The notes below the pieces were generated by a model that saw only the letters and a program-made list of their open reading frames with translations, was not told the origin of the DNA and did no database searches. From assembly GCA_965371785.1 (NCBI GenBank), contig CBDUZS010000044.1:1-20544 (forward strand): a stretch of DNA of 20,544 nt, written 5' to 3'. Made by a program: the position numbers and the translations under genes. This stretch comes from CBDUZS01 sp965371785. Lineage in GTDB: Bacteria; Fermentibacterota; Fermentibacteria; Fermentibacterales; JCC-6. Positions 8,670 to 15,485 of this stretch are shown piece after piece. The first letter of the stretch is position 1; each line of letters opens with the position of its first letter.

Positions 8670-10196
8670 TTACCCGTCGATTCGACCGGGCAGTGCTGTC
8701 ATTGCCATATGGGAACCACGGAACCATTTAGGTGTCTGCTGTAACGCTCGATTGACGGATTCGAGTTCTGACAGTTCCTTTCGGATGAATTCCCTGGCCC
8801 TCTCTCTGGGGCTGGATCCGTTGCAGGTAAAGGGGCTGTAGAGCCTGATGGCGTTCGCGGATGCGTCGAAATCGGATATCTCCATTCCGAACTCGTCTGC
8901 ACGCTCGGCCAGTTCGCAGTTACGTGGAAGATTGAATATGGCCAGATTGAGAAAGTCGATCGAATCCCCCACCTGCTCGAGAAACTCCTTCGTCTGAGAG
9001 CGATCCTGTTCCGTCTCTCCCGGCAGACCGAGGAGAAGGTAGGCATAGGTTCGCATACCTTTGTCGGTTGATCGACGAAGGACCTCCAGGGAGAGAGCGG
9101 GATCAATACCCTTGTCGAACGTCTCGAGAAGCCCGCTGCTGCCGCTCTCGACACCAAGCTGCAGCATCAGGCAGCCACTCTTGCTCAGATGGGAGAGCAG
9201 GTCATCTTTGAAGAGTTCCGAGGTCGGACGGACGAATCCGTAGAAGGAAGCCGCGATATTCCTGATGTCCGGCAGGACTGACTTCAACGATTCAGGAGGA
9301 ATCGCAGAATCGAGAAAATGGATGAGTGGTTTTCTTCTGAGCACTGAATCCGGAACGGTGCCGATGAACCTGGAAAACGTCTTCTCTGGAATCCTGTAGA
9401 AACTGCTGCCCCTGTCCGGACAGAACAGGCACCGGTTCCAGTAGCAGCCGGTAGACAGCGTAAACGGGATCACCGGACGGGATGAAACGTAATCCCAGTC
9501 GGATACTATCTCCGGCCATACGAGCTCAGAAAGAAAAGGCTTTCCGTCACCGGCAAGAGTTGAGCCATCGCAAGTCAGGATCTCTCCGAAGACGTCTTCG
9601 AGCAGTTCGTATCCCATTCCCGAGTGAACAAGGCTTCTTGAAAGAGATCCGCCCGTGATCGGGCGAATCCCGAGCGATCTCAGATGCAGGTGCAGGTCGA
9701 CTGCTGCAGGCAGCTGTGACAGGTAGGATATCGAAATAAGTACTCTCTTCGGCTTCGTCTCCCGGAGTATCCTGTCCAGCGTGTCGTGCCACAGGTCGGT
9801 GAACGGTGTTTCACCAGTGGCGGCTAAGAACGATGCGAGTTCTGAGGGGCTGTGAAGCTCACATGGCGGTTCGGCATCCATGAGACTCAACCGCCAGCCC
9901 GGGTATCTTCGGCTGTACCTCTGAAGTGCTGCGTTGAGGATGCCGGAACAGGTCCTGTGCCTGTGCGGCTCGTAAAGGACGGATTCCCTGAAGTAATTCA
10001 ATGCGGTTCCGACCGGCGGGGAACCCCTCTCTTCCGGAATGCTCTCGAAGACCTTCTGAAAGAACATGAGTGAAAGATCGGCAAATGCTGCATCGATTCC
10101 CCTTGCCCTCAGACCTGCGGCAAGCAGGAACCCTCCCGAGGCGGGCTCGGAAGGGATAACCACGGGAGGAGACAGAACGAGGAAGTCCAGAAACAC
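8670..10196 (-). CDS. Radical SAM protein with B12-binding-like N-terminal domain
   Basis: This 508-residue protein begins like cobalamin-binding radical SAM enzymes: LVLSPPVVIP, GGFLLAAGLRARGID, and a Rossmann half with ISISYLSQ and GIRPITGGS (about 150-185). No DxHxxG cobalamin ligand is visible. The radical SAM core carries GCYWNRCLFCPDRG with C251, C256 and C259, a CX4CX2C spacing known in the CYWxxCxFC subgroup. Then come VRPTSELF, LQLGVESGS and AYLLLGLPGET, typical TIM-barrel strands. The substrate is unknown; the neighbours suggest glycan or lipid modification. It starts at GTG 10196, the only standard start before an in-frame stop two codons upstream. The GAGAG motif abuts the start unusually closely. 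Sixteen bases separate it from the upstream gene. Confidence 0.82.
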   Translation of the reverse strand: MFLDFLVLSPPVVIPSEPASGGFLLAAGLRARGIDAAFADLSLMFFQKVFESIPEERGSPPVGTALNYFRESVLYEPHRHRTCSGILNAALQRYSRRYPGWRLSLMDAEPPCELHSPSELASFLAATGETPFTDLWHDTLDRILRETKPKRVLISISYLSQLPAAVDLHLHLRSLGIRPITGGSLSRSLVHSGMGYELLEDVFGEILTCDGSTLAGDGKPFLSELVWPEIVSDWDYVSSRPVIPFTLSTGCYWNRCLFCPDRGSSFYRIPEKTFSRFIGTVPDSVLRRKPLIHFLDSAIPPESLKSVLPDIRNIAASFYGFVRPTSELFKDDLLSHLSKSGCLMLQLGVESGSSGLLETFDKGIDPALSLEVLRRSTDKGMRTYAYLLLGLPGETEQDRSQTKEFLEQVGDSIDFLNLAIFNLPRNCELAERADEFGMEISDFDASANAIRLYSPFTCNGSSPRERAREFIRKELSELESVNRALQQTPKWFRGSHMAMTALPGRIDG

Positions 10197-10212
10197 CTCT
10201 CAGTTCAATGCG

Positions 10213-11670
10213 TCAACGGTTGCGAACTATCAGACCGACTTCCATATGAGAGCTTATGGGAATGCATCTCTCAAGATCGTATCCTTCTGCAAGTGTCGCA
10301 GACGTCGTTCTACCCCAATAGTCGACGAGGACCCAGACCCTTTCATGATCGCCCATGAGACTGTCGAGGACGGAATAGATGTCGATTCGAGTCCTTTCGA
10401 GATCGGAGAGGAATGGTTCGCTTCCGCCGGGAGTTAACCGGGTGAGCCTGCCGGAAGCGTAGAAGTCCCAGGCAAGACCTGTCGATTTTCCACCCGTAAT
10501 CAGCACGACATCACACTCGCTCGCAAGGGATTCAATCGTCTCTACACCTGCTCGCCAGTTGCTCCTGTGGTAGGGGAATGATTCGAGGCTGTAGTACGGA
10601 ATCAGGGCGACGAGGCAGAGGGAAACGACGAGCGCTCCGGACCATTTGTACTTCCCGAAAACGAGGCCGCTGACGAGAACGAAAGGCATCCAGACGGCAG
10701 AAAGCTGACGTATGGTGGGGGCATCCTTCAGGAAGAGGGCGAAGGGCAGCATCAGGGATGCGAGAAGCCATATCTTCAGGCGTAGTACCGTGTCTCTGGA
10801 GACAAAGGTCCTGACCAGCATGGATGTGATGAGAACCACGTTGAAAACGTATGCTGCAAGCATCCTTGGTCTGTCCAGCAGATTTCGTGAGATCTCCGGA
10901 AGAAGACCTCCCGAAAGAAGCCTGAAGAACTGGGAGGGAACATGGACCAGCAGGCTGTTCCGCAAGCCGCTTGCGAACCCGGCGGATGCCATCCTGATAC
11001 TCCTTCTCCGGAATTGCTCGAGGAAGAAAAGGCCCACCGGCACGTACGCCAGCAGCAATAATCCTGTGGAAATAGCTGGAACCTTCCAGGATACCCTCTT
11101 CATCGGGGGAACGGTGAAGTAGAAACTACCGGCTATGAGAATTGAAAGAATGAATATGTGCTGGGTCAGTATACCGGCGATTCCTATCGCCACGAAGCCT
11201 GCGAGTGCTCTGCGCGACCCCCTCCAGGACATGTCGGCAAAATCGAGAAGCCAGAGTGAAAGTGAAGCATTGATTCCGTAGACCCAGGCTTCCTGGCCGA
11301 GCGAAACCGCAAAGGGACACACTGCCCACAGCATGGCGCTCCAGAATGCAGGTCTCCGACCGAAACTCCTTCTAACAAGACGGTAAACAGGTATCGAAGC
11401 CGAAGCGACCGCAAGTGCGATAAGCACCCTCAATCCAGTCTCACTCTGACCGAAGAGAAGGGTGGAAAACCTGATGAGAAGGAACGCAAGAGGGGGGTGC
11501 GGCGTACCCGTTGCGATCTTCTGTACCAGCTCACCCAATCCCATGCCGCTTACACCTGAAGCAAGAGCCTCGTCAACCCAGAGGCTTTTCCTTCCTATGA
11601 AAGCAAGTCTTGCGGCAACGGATACTGCGGCAGGAATCCACATTGACAGAGATGCGGGAAGTTTTCTCAT
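10213..11670 (-). CDS. Polytopic glycosyltransferase, GT39/ArnT/RgtA-like (PMT_2 type)
   Basis: This 485-residue integral membrane protein has about ten hydrophobic segments. The first periplasmic loop after helix 1 has SLWVDEALAS with D33-E34, the acidic pair that marks polyprenyl-phosphate-sugar-dependent transferases. GTPHPPLAFLLIRFSTLLFG and LRVLIALAVA follow in family order. The C-terminal third is a soluble domain (VLITGGKS, VWVLVDYWGR). It probably moves a sugar from a polyprenyl phosphate carrier, such as the one the downstream GT2 would charge, to a surface acceptor. An open frame extends upstream to 11973, but ATG 11670 has AGGAG just before it and starts at helix 1, so I use it. 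First gene of the leftward operon. Confidence 0.82.
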   Translation of the reverse strand: MRKLPASLSMWIPAAVSVAARLAFIGRKSLWVDEALASGVSGMGLGELVQKIATGTPHPPLAFLLIRFSTLLFGQSETGLRVLIALAVASASIPVYRLVRRSFGRRPAFWSAMLWAVCPFAVSLGQEAWVYGINASLSLWLLDFADMSWRGSRRALAGFVAIGIAGILTQHIFILSILIAGSFYFTVPPMKRVSWKVPAISTGLLLLAYVPVGLFFLEQFRRRSIRMASAGFASGLRNSLLVHVPSQFFRLLSGGLLPEISRNLLDRPRMLAAYVFNVVLITSMLVRTFVSRDTVLRLKIWLLASLMLPFALFLKDAPTIRQLSAVWMPFVLVSGLVFGKYKWSGALVVSLCLVALIPYYSLESFPYHRSNWRAGVETIESLASECDVVLITGGKSTGLAWDFYASGRLTRLTPGGSEPFLSDLERTRIDIYSVLDSLMGDHERVWVLVDYWGRTTSATLAEGYDLERCIPISSHMEVGLIVRNR

Positions 11671-11699
11671 TTCTCCTAACCGTGGAATGGCTGAATGTG

Positions 11700-11715
11700 A
11701 TGAATCTAGATTCAT
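11700..11715. promoter_or_regulatory. Perfect 16-bp palindrome (candidate operator)
   Basis: ATGAATCTAGATTCAT is its own reverse complement over 16 bp. It lies in the 119-base space between the divergent GT39-like and DUF1232 genes and covers the proposed -10 of the leftward operon. This is a classic place for a dimeric repressor to bind, but no regulator gene is nearby. Confidence 0.5.
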
Positions 11716-11731
11716 TCCCGAGATCGAACAA
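11703..11731 (-). promoter_or_regulatory. Candidate sigma70 promoter of the glycan operon
   Basis: On the minus strand TTGTTC (11731-11726) is followed after 17 bases by TAGATT (11708-11703), with 3/6 and 4/6 matches to consensus. Transcription would start near 11697, leaving a leader of about 27 bases before ATG 11670. The -10 lies inside the 16-bp palindrome. Confidence 0.45.
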
Positions 11732-11789
11732 GCTTGCCCGGGAGTTCGAATGGTGTAAGGATTATCCATACAAATCACGGAGGTTGCAC

Positions 11790-12203
11790 ATGCAGGATGT
11801 TTTCGACAGGAAAGACCCGGACGCACTGGAGGAGGTCTTCCATTCAGGTCGTTCCGGGATCGGACCGGAAGATATCGAATCAGCATCGACGGAAGTGCAG
11901 AAGAAGATTCACAGGATGGAATCCAGGGGTATTCCGAGAGTTCTCGAGAACCTCTGGCAGGACCTGAAAACACTGTACGAGATGCTTTCCGATTCCATTG
12001 CAGGACGATACAGGGTGCCCGTCAGAACCCTCGGAGCGGTTGTCTTCACACTGTTGTATTTCGTCAATCCTCTGGATCTCCTGCCCGACTTCATTCCGGT
12101 TGTGGGTTACATCGATGACGCGATCATCCTGAAGATCTGCTTTGACTTCATCATGAAGGACCTCGAGGACTACAAGCTATGGAAAGCGGAAGACGGGACA
12201 TGA
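11790..12203 (+). CDS. DUF1232 (YkvA-like) membrane-associated protein
   Basis: This 137-residue protein has a charged N-terminal half (1-75) and a C-terminal DUF1232 motif FVNPLDLLPDFIPVVGYIDD (about 91-110) next to hydrophobic stretches (about 80-92 and 102-120). The family is small, probably membrane-bound, and of unknown function. ATG 11790 follows GGAGG by six bases. The frame is open upstream to 11610 but overlaps the divergent gene and is not needed. It heads a rightward operon with the PAP2-hydrolase fusion 39 bases downstream. Confidence 0.8.
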   Translation: MQDVFDRKDPDALEEVFHSGRSGIGPEDIESASTEVQKKIHRMESRGIPRVLENLWQDLKTLYEMLSDSIAGRYRVPVRTLGAVVFTLLYFVNPLDLLPDFIPVVGYIDDAIILKICFDFIMKDLEDYKLWKAEDGT

Positions 12204-12230
12204 CCCCCCGGGGTGAATTCCTGCTGACCG

Positions 12231-12245
12231 GGAGGAGAATACCTG
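12231..12245 (+). promoter_or_regulatory. Strong Shine-Dalgarno followed by a CTG start
   Basis: GGAGGAG (12231-12237) sits five bases before CTG 12243, which is in frame with the PAP2-hydrolase gene. An in-frame stop at 12225-12227 rules out longer forms. No ATG, GTG or TTG occurs in frame until ATG 12327, which has no such ribosome site and would cut off family sequence. Confidence 0.6.
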
Positions 12246-13742
12246 TTCAGTTCACTTCTCGAGCTTGATCATCAGATTCTCCTGCTGATCAACAGGGGGC
12301 TTTCGAGCCCCTTCCTGACATCGCTCATGAGGTTGATTACCGATGTGCGGAACTGGTTTCCTTTTCTGATTGCTCTTGCCGTGCTCCTGCTCTGGCTGGG
12401 CAGGATCAGGCCGTTCCCGGCACTTGCCAAGCGGGGGGGGAAGAAATTCAACCTGCTGAACCCCAGAGTGGTCCTCATATGCATCATCATCTCGGTAGCC
12501 TTCTCCGATCAGCTCTCATATCAGATAAAACACCATGTTCACAGGAACCGCCCCTGCAGAGATGAGGTCGTTGCCACGGAAATCGAGACCCGGTGGCATG
12601 TGTCCGGGAACAGATCATTCCCCTCTTCTCACGCGGCGAATTCTGCCGCCCTGGCAACCGTTGTCGGCCTTGCGCATCCTCCCATCGCCTTACTGGCGGC
12701 TATACTTTCGTTTGCAGTTGGATTCAGCAGAGTCTACCTGGGCGTGCACTATCCACTCGATGTGCTGGCAGGCTGGGCGATAGGAGTCTCATCCGGTCTT
12801 GGTTTCTGGATTCTGTTTCGAAAGGCGCTGCGAAAAGGGGGACTCATCGGCTTCGTAAATCGCTTCCGGTTCCGGCAGCCGAGACCGGGCGCAGATCCGG
12901 GTCCGCCTTGGAGACCTCTCGAGTTCCGGTCCGCTGATGGTTTTGCTCTCACCGGGTTTCTGCTCGAGATGGAGGGCAGCACCGGTCTGGCAATACTGGT
13001 CCATGGACTGGGAGGAGATCTCTCGGGGATGCTCGTTATCGGCAAACTGTTCTACGAGAAAGGATACTCCGTTCTCCTCGTTCCCCTGCGCGGGCATGAC
13101 GCACATCCCATCAGTCTCCCGTCCGGTGGTCCCGGGGAAGCGAACGATGTGCTGGGAGTTCTGTCCGCTGCACAGGATCTGGGTATTTTGCCGCGGAATA
13201 CGATTGTCTACGGCTCATCGATGGGAGGGGACGCAGCCATCCTGGCTGCTGCACGTTCCGCTCCGGAACCACCGGGGGGAGTTATCTGTCACGGAGCATA
13301 CACGGACTTCTTCAGTGCGGCAGCAAGAAGGATGGGCAGGTTTCCAGCCTTTGTCCTCAGGTTACTCTTGCCCGGGAGTGTCGTCCGTGGCCTTCGCTCA
13401 TTTGTTCCGGAGGACTGCATCAGGATCTGCGGGGACAGGACTTCCTTCGTTTTCATCTGTGGCAGTAAAGACAGGATTTGTCCGCCCCGAATCGGAATAG
13501 ACCTTCTTGGAGCCGCTTCCAGGGGAATGCTCATTACGATCGAAGGGTTCATGCACCCTTTCTGGCTGTCCGGGCGCATTGATGTCTCGCTCATGGCAAA
13601 GGCGGTCGACGCATCAATTGATTTCATCACCGGGAAACTCTCGGCAGAAAATCTGGTTCTTGACGAATCCGGGAACCTTCACATTGTACCGGTGATACAA
13701 AACCATGTAAGCAAAGGATGCAAACTGAATGAAGAGTTATAA
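12243..13742 (+). CDS. PAP2 phosphatase fused to alpha/beta hydrolase, probable CTG start
   Basis: From CTG 12243 the product is 499 residues. The N-terminal PAP2 domain has LLELDHQILLLINRG at its start, then the three catalytic motifs: KHHVHRNRP (96-104), PSSH (127-130) and SRVYLGVHYPLD (162-173), within about five membrane helices. After a basic linker (about 195-225) comes an alpha/beta hydrolase with oxyanion segment VHGLGG (H254), nucleophile elbow GSSMGG (S326), D410 in GSKDR and H438 in GFMHPFW. Both active sites look intact. PAP2 enzymes remove phosphate from lipid phosphates such as undecaprenyl pyrophosphate; the hydrolase half is likely an esterase or lipase-like enzyme. Starting at ATG 12327 would remove the first 28 family residues. 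It overlaps the next gene by 14 bases. Confidence 0.82.
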   Translation: MFSSLLELDHQILLLINRGLSSPFLTSLMRLITDVRNWFPFLIALAVLLLWLGRIRPFPALAKRGGKKFNLLNPRVVLICIIISVAFSDQLSYQIKHHVHRNRPCRDEVVATEIETRWHVSGNRSFPSSHAANSAALATVVGLAHPPIALLAAILSFAVGFSRVYLGVHYPLDVLAGWAIGVSSGLGFWILFRKALRKGGLIGFVNRFRFRQPRPGADPGPPWRPLEFRSADGFALTGFLLEMEGSTGLAILVHGLGGDLSGMLVIGKLFYEKGYSVLLVPLRGHDAHPISLPSGGPGEANDVLGVLSAAQDLGILPRNTIVYGSSMGGDAAILAAARSAPEPPGGVICHGAYTDFFSAAARRMGRFPAFVLRLLLPGSVVRGLRSFVPEDCIRICGDRTSFVFICGSKDRICPPRIGIDLLGAASRGMLITIEGFMHPFWLSGRIDVSLMAKAVDASIDFITGKLSAENLVLDESGNLHIVPVIQNHVSKGCKLNEEL

Positions 13743-13995
13743 AGAGGCAGCAGAACTTGCGCTGGCCTTCTCGGCTGTTGTGAAAGAGATGCAGCAGGAA
13801 TTTGACGGTTCCGATCAACTGCCTCTGGCAAACAACGCCGATTTTGAATCATACCAGATGTTTATGTCCAGAATCATTCTCATCCAGAGGGATCTCGACG
13901 AGTTCATCGACAGAGCAATGACTCTCGAGGCCGCTCTACAGGGCAGTCCTGTACAGGTTCTTGACTTCTCCTCTGAATGGGAGAGCTTCGACTGA
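13729..13995 (+). CDS. Small acidic hypothetical protein
   Basis: This 88-residue protein is not recognised. It is acidic, with no signal peptide or membrane helix, and looks mostly alpha-helical (YKEAAELALAFSAVVKEMQQEF; then SRIILIQRDLDEFIDRAMTLEAALQ), so a small helical bundle or partner protein is plausible. ATG 13729 overlaps the PAP2-hydrolase stop by 14 bases, with AAAGGA about ten bases upstream, so it is probably translationally coupled. It ends 15 bases before an intrinsic terminator and is the last gene of its operon. Confidence 0.65.
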   Translation: MKSYKEAAELALAFSAVVKEMQQEFDGSDQLPLANNADFESYQMFMSRIILIQRDLDEFIDRAMTLEAALQGSPVQVLDFSSEWESFD

Positions 13996-14010
13996 TCTGT
14001 CCTCCATGTG

Positions 14011-14040
14011 AAGGGGATGCCTCGGCATCCCCTTTTTCTT
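14011..14040 (+). terminator. Intrinsic terminator of the DUF1232/PAP2-hydrolase operon
   Basis: AAGGGGATGC (14011-14020) pairs perfectly with GCATCCCCTT (14025-14034) around the tetraloop CTCG, and the tract TTTTTCTTT follows. On the opposite strand the stem is not followed by a T-run, so it serves the rightward operon. The convergent PD40 gene ends four bases further on. Confidence 0.92.
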
Positions 14041-14043
14041 TGT

Positions 14044-14979
14044 CTACTCGCCCGAGCATGGGCAGACTCCGTCGACAAAGGCTCTCTTCACTCCTCCCCA
14101 GGTCATGGGTTCGAGAGCACCGGTGTTGAAGCTGCACCAGATATCCCATTGTCCGAAGCCACCCGGCCGGCCGGAGCCGAAGAACATGGTTCCTCCAATA
14201 ACACCACCGTTCTCAAGGAAACCCGGACCCAATTCGGCATAGACGGTGTTGATGACCGGGCCGAAGTTCGTCTTGGGACCCAGAGAATCACCTGAAGTGC
14301 TGGCAAAGTAGAGATCGGCATACCCGTATCCACCTGGGCCGGTCGAAACGAGAACGATGTCCACATCGGAATCGGAGATCCATCTGGGACAATCGCTACC
14401 AGTCGTGTTTACAGCCATACCCGCATTGAAGGGAACATCCCAGCCGCTACCAGTCCACTCGGATATCCAGATATCAATCCCTCCGACTCCACCGGGTCTG
14501 TCAGAGCAGACGTAGAACCGATTCCCGCTGTGTGTGATAACCGGGCAGCAGTCGTAATATGGCCCGTTGATGGGTGCCCCCAGGTTAGTCTTCGGTCCGG
14601 GCACACCGCTAGTCAGACCGCAGAGCCAGATGTCACCGCCGCCAAGTCCGGATGGATCCGTTGACAGGAAGTAGAGCTTCGTATCACCCTCCGCCAGGAA
14701 AGGGGCCGACTCATCGTAAGCTGTGTTGACGCTCGGACCGAGATTCTGGGGGGTATCCCACTCCGTTCCGGTCCAGAAGCTGATCCAGATATCCATTCCC
14801 CCCAGCCCCTCCGTGCGGTCGGAGACGAATATCATGAACGAGCCATCCTCCGCCAGGACGGGATACCACTCGTTATATCCTGTGTTGATGGCATCACCGA
14901 GGTTGATGGGCATTTCCCACGCAAATACGTAAGCGGTAACCAGCAGCATCACAATGACAGCATGGGCGAAACTGCGCAT
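14044..14979 (-). CDS. Exported PD40/WD40-like beta-propeller repeat protein
   Basis: This 311-residue protein has a signal peptide (MRSFAHAVIVMLLVTAYVFA, cleavage likely near residue 20) and five repeats of about 47 residues. Each has the pattern NLG-x-x-INT-x-Y-x-E-x-x-P, then SDRPGG-x-GG-x-DIW; the fourth and fifth diverge (GYADLYF, GQWDIWC). This is the PD40 (TolB-like) propeller pattern, common in periplasmic or outer-membrane-associated proteins that bind partners or polymers; no catalytic residues are apparent. ATG follows AGGAGAAG. It stands alone, with its own promoter about 155 bases upstream. The Cys-rich tail CPCSGE and several CC/CP cysteines are compatible with disulfides outside the cytoplasm. 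Confidence 0.82.
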   Translation of the reverse strand: MRSFAHAVIVMLLVTAYVFAWEMPINLGDAINTGYNEWYPVLAEDGSFMIFVSDRTEGLGGMDIWISFWTGTEWDTPQNLGPSVNTAYDESAPFLAEGDTKLYFLSTDPSGLGGGDIWLCGLTSGVPGPKTNLGAPINGPYYDCCPVITHSGNRFYVCSDRPGGVGGIDIWISEWTGSGWDVPFNAGMAVNTTGSDCPRWISDSDVDIVLVSTGPGGYGYADLYFASTSGDSLGPKTNFGPVINTVYAELGPGFLENGGVIGGTMFFGSGRPGGFGQWDIWCSFNTGALEPMTWGGVKRAFVDGVCPCSGE

Positions 14980-15105
14980 ATACTTCTCCTTTTAGCTGAT
15001 CTGGGATTTATTCCCGGGTATTCGGCATATAACAGCTGACGGTGCCTTGTGAGTGCAATTGTCATATCTTCCTTCAAAACACTGTTAAGGCAAACGTGCT
15101 GCCTC

Positions 15106-15136
15106 ACTAATACGTTACAACTCGTATATTATTAGT
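15106..15136. repeat. Imperfect inverted repeat at the PD40 transcription start
   Basis: ACTAATACG (15106-15114) faces CGTATATTATTAGT (15123-15136), which is its reverse complement interrupted by three extra bases. The dyad spans the predicted +1 (~15129) and touches the -10 of the leftward promoter, a position suited to an operator. Confidence 0.35.
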
Positions 15137-15164
15137 ATATAGCAAAGAATGCTTGAACTGTCAA
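15136..15164 (-). promoter_or_regulatory. Sigma70-like promoter of the PD40 gene
   Basis: On the minus strand a consensus TTGACA (15164-15159) is followed after exactly 17 bases by TATATA (15141-15136). The start would be near 15129, giving a leader of about 150 bases before ATG 14979. It is the best non-ribosomal promoter match in the window. Confidence 0.7.
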
Positions 15165-15259
15165 ATATTGGGAGAGTGTCAGACGTCTTGTCTGTTTGAT
15201 ATCAGTAATCGCACTTCATGCGGAAATGGTTGAGGATGTTCAATTATCCTGTACCAGGG

Positions 15260-15289
15260 TTGACAATTTGCGGATTCTCAGGATTCGAT
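15260..15289 (+). promoter_or_regulatory. Candidate promoter upstream of the second GT39-like gene
   Basis: A perfect TTGACA (15260-15265) is followed after 18 bases by TTCGAT (15284-15289, 3/6 matches). It could start a transcript near 15296 that meets the hairpin at 15376 before the gene at 15486. The region 14980-15485 otherwise shows no credible gene. Confidence 0.35.
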
Positions 15290-15375
15290 GTAGCCGTTCT
15301 CCCCTGGACTACCAGGCTCGATGAGGAGAGTTCTCACTCCAAGAATCTTCAGTCATTTCCTGACTCAGACTTCAT

Positions 15376-15399
15376 AGGGGTGTTCGACACTCCTCTTTT
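15376..15399 (+). terminator. Candidate intrinsic terminator before the second GT39-like gene
   Basis: AGGGGTGT (15376-15383) pairs with ACACTCCT (15387-15394) with one G-T wobble around the loop TCG, followed by CTTTT. The stem is short and the U-run modest. With the promoter above it would delimit an RNA of about 100 bases. Confidence 0.35.
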
Positions 15400-15485
15400 C
15401 GATTCGGTCATGACCGTTTCTGCTCCCTGGGGTCGACCGACTTTCCTATATTATGTTGATGTGCGGACACGCTGCTTGGAGAATA

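Noticed and set aside
8593..8727. GT2 start at GTG 8727
   Set aside because: It would overlap the radical SAM stop; MADSVSVIVPAFNEE from ATG 8592 is the typical GT2 N-terminus with a Shine-Dalgarno.
11671..11973. N-terminal extension of the GT39-like protein to 11973
   Set aside because: The extra 101 residues are Pro/Ser/Arg-rich with no family likeness, overlap the DUF1232 gene, and cross the promoter and palindrome; ATG 11670 has AGGAG.
12203..12214. ACCCC/GGGGT mini-hairpin after the DUF1232 gene
   Set aside because: Very short stem and no U-run; the downstream gene appears cotranscribed.
15179..15193. CAGAC-gtctt-GTCTG hairpin
   Set aside because: Five base pairs only, with a weak T tail; no supporting context.
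15218..15485. An open frame starting at 15218 as a separate gene
   Set aside because: The first ~90 codons look non-coding, contain the promoter- and terminator-like signals, and the frame only becomes protein-like after it enters the glycosyltransferase.
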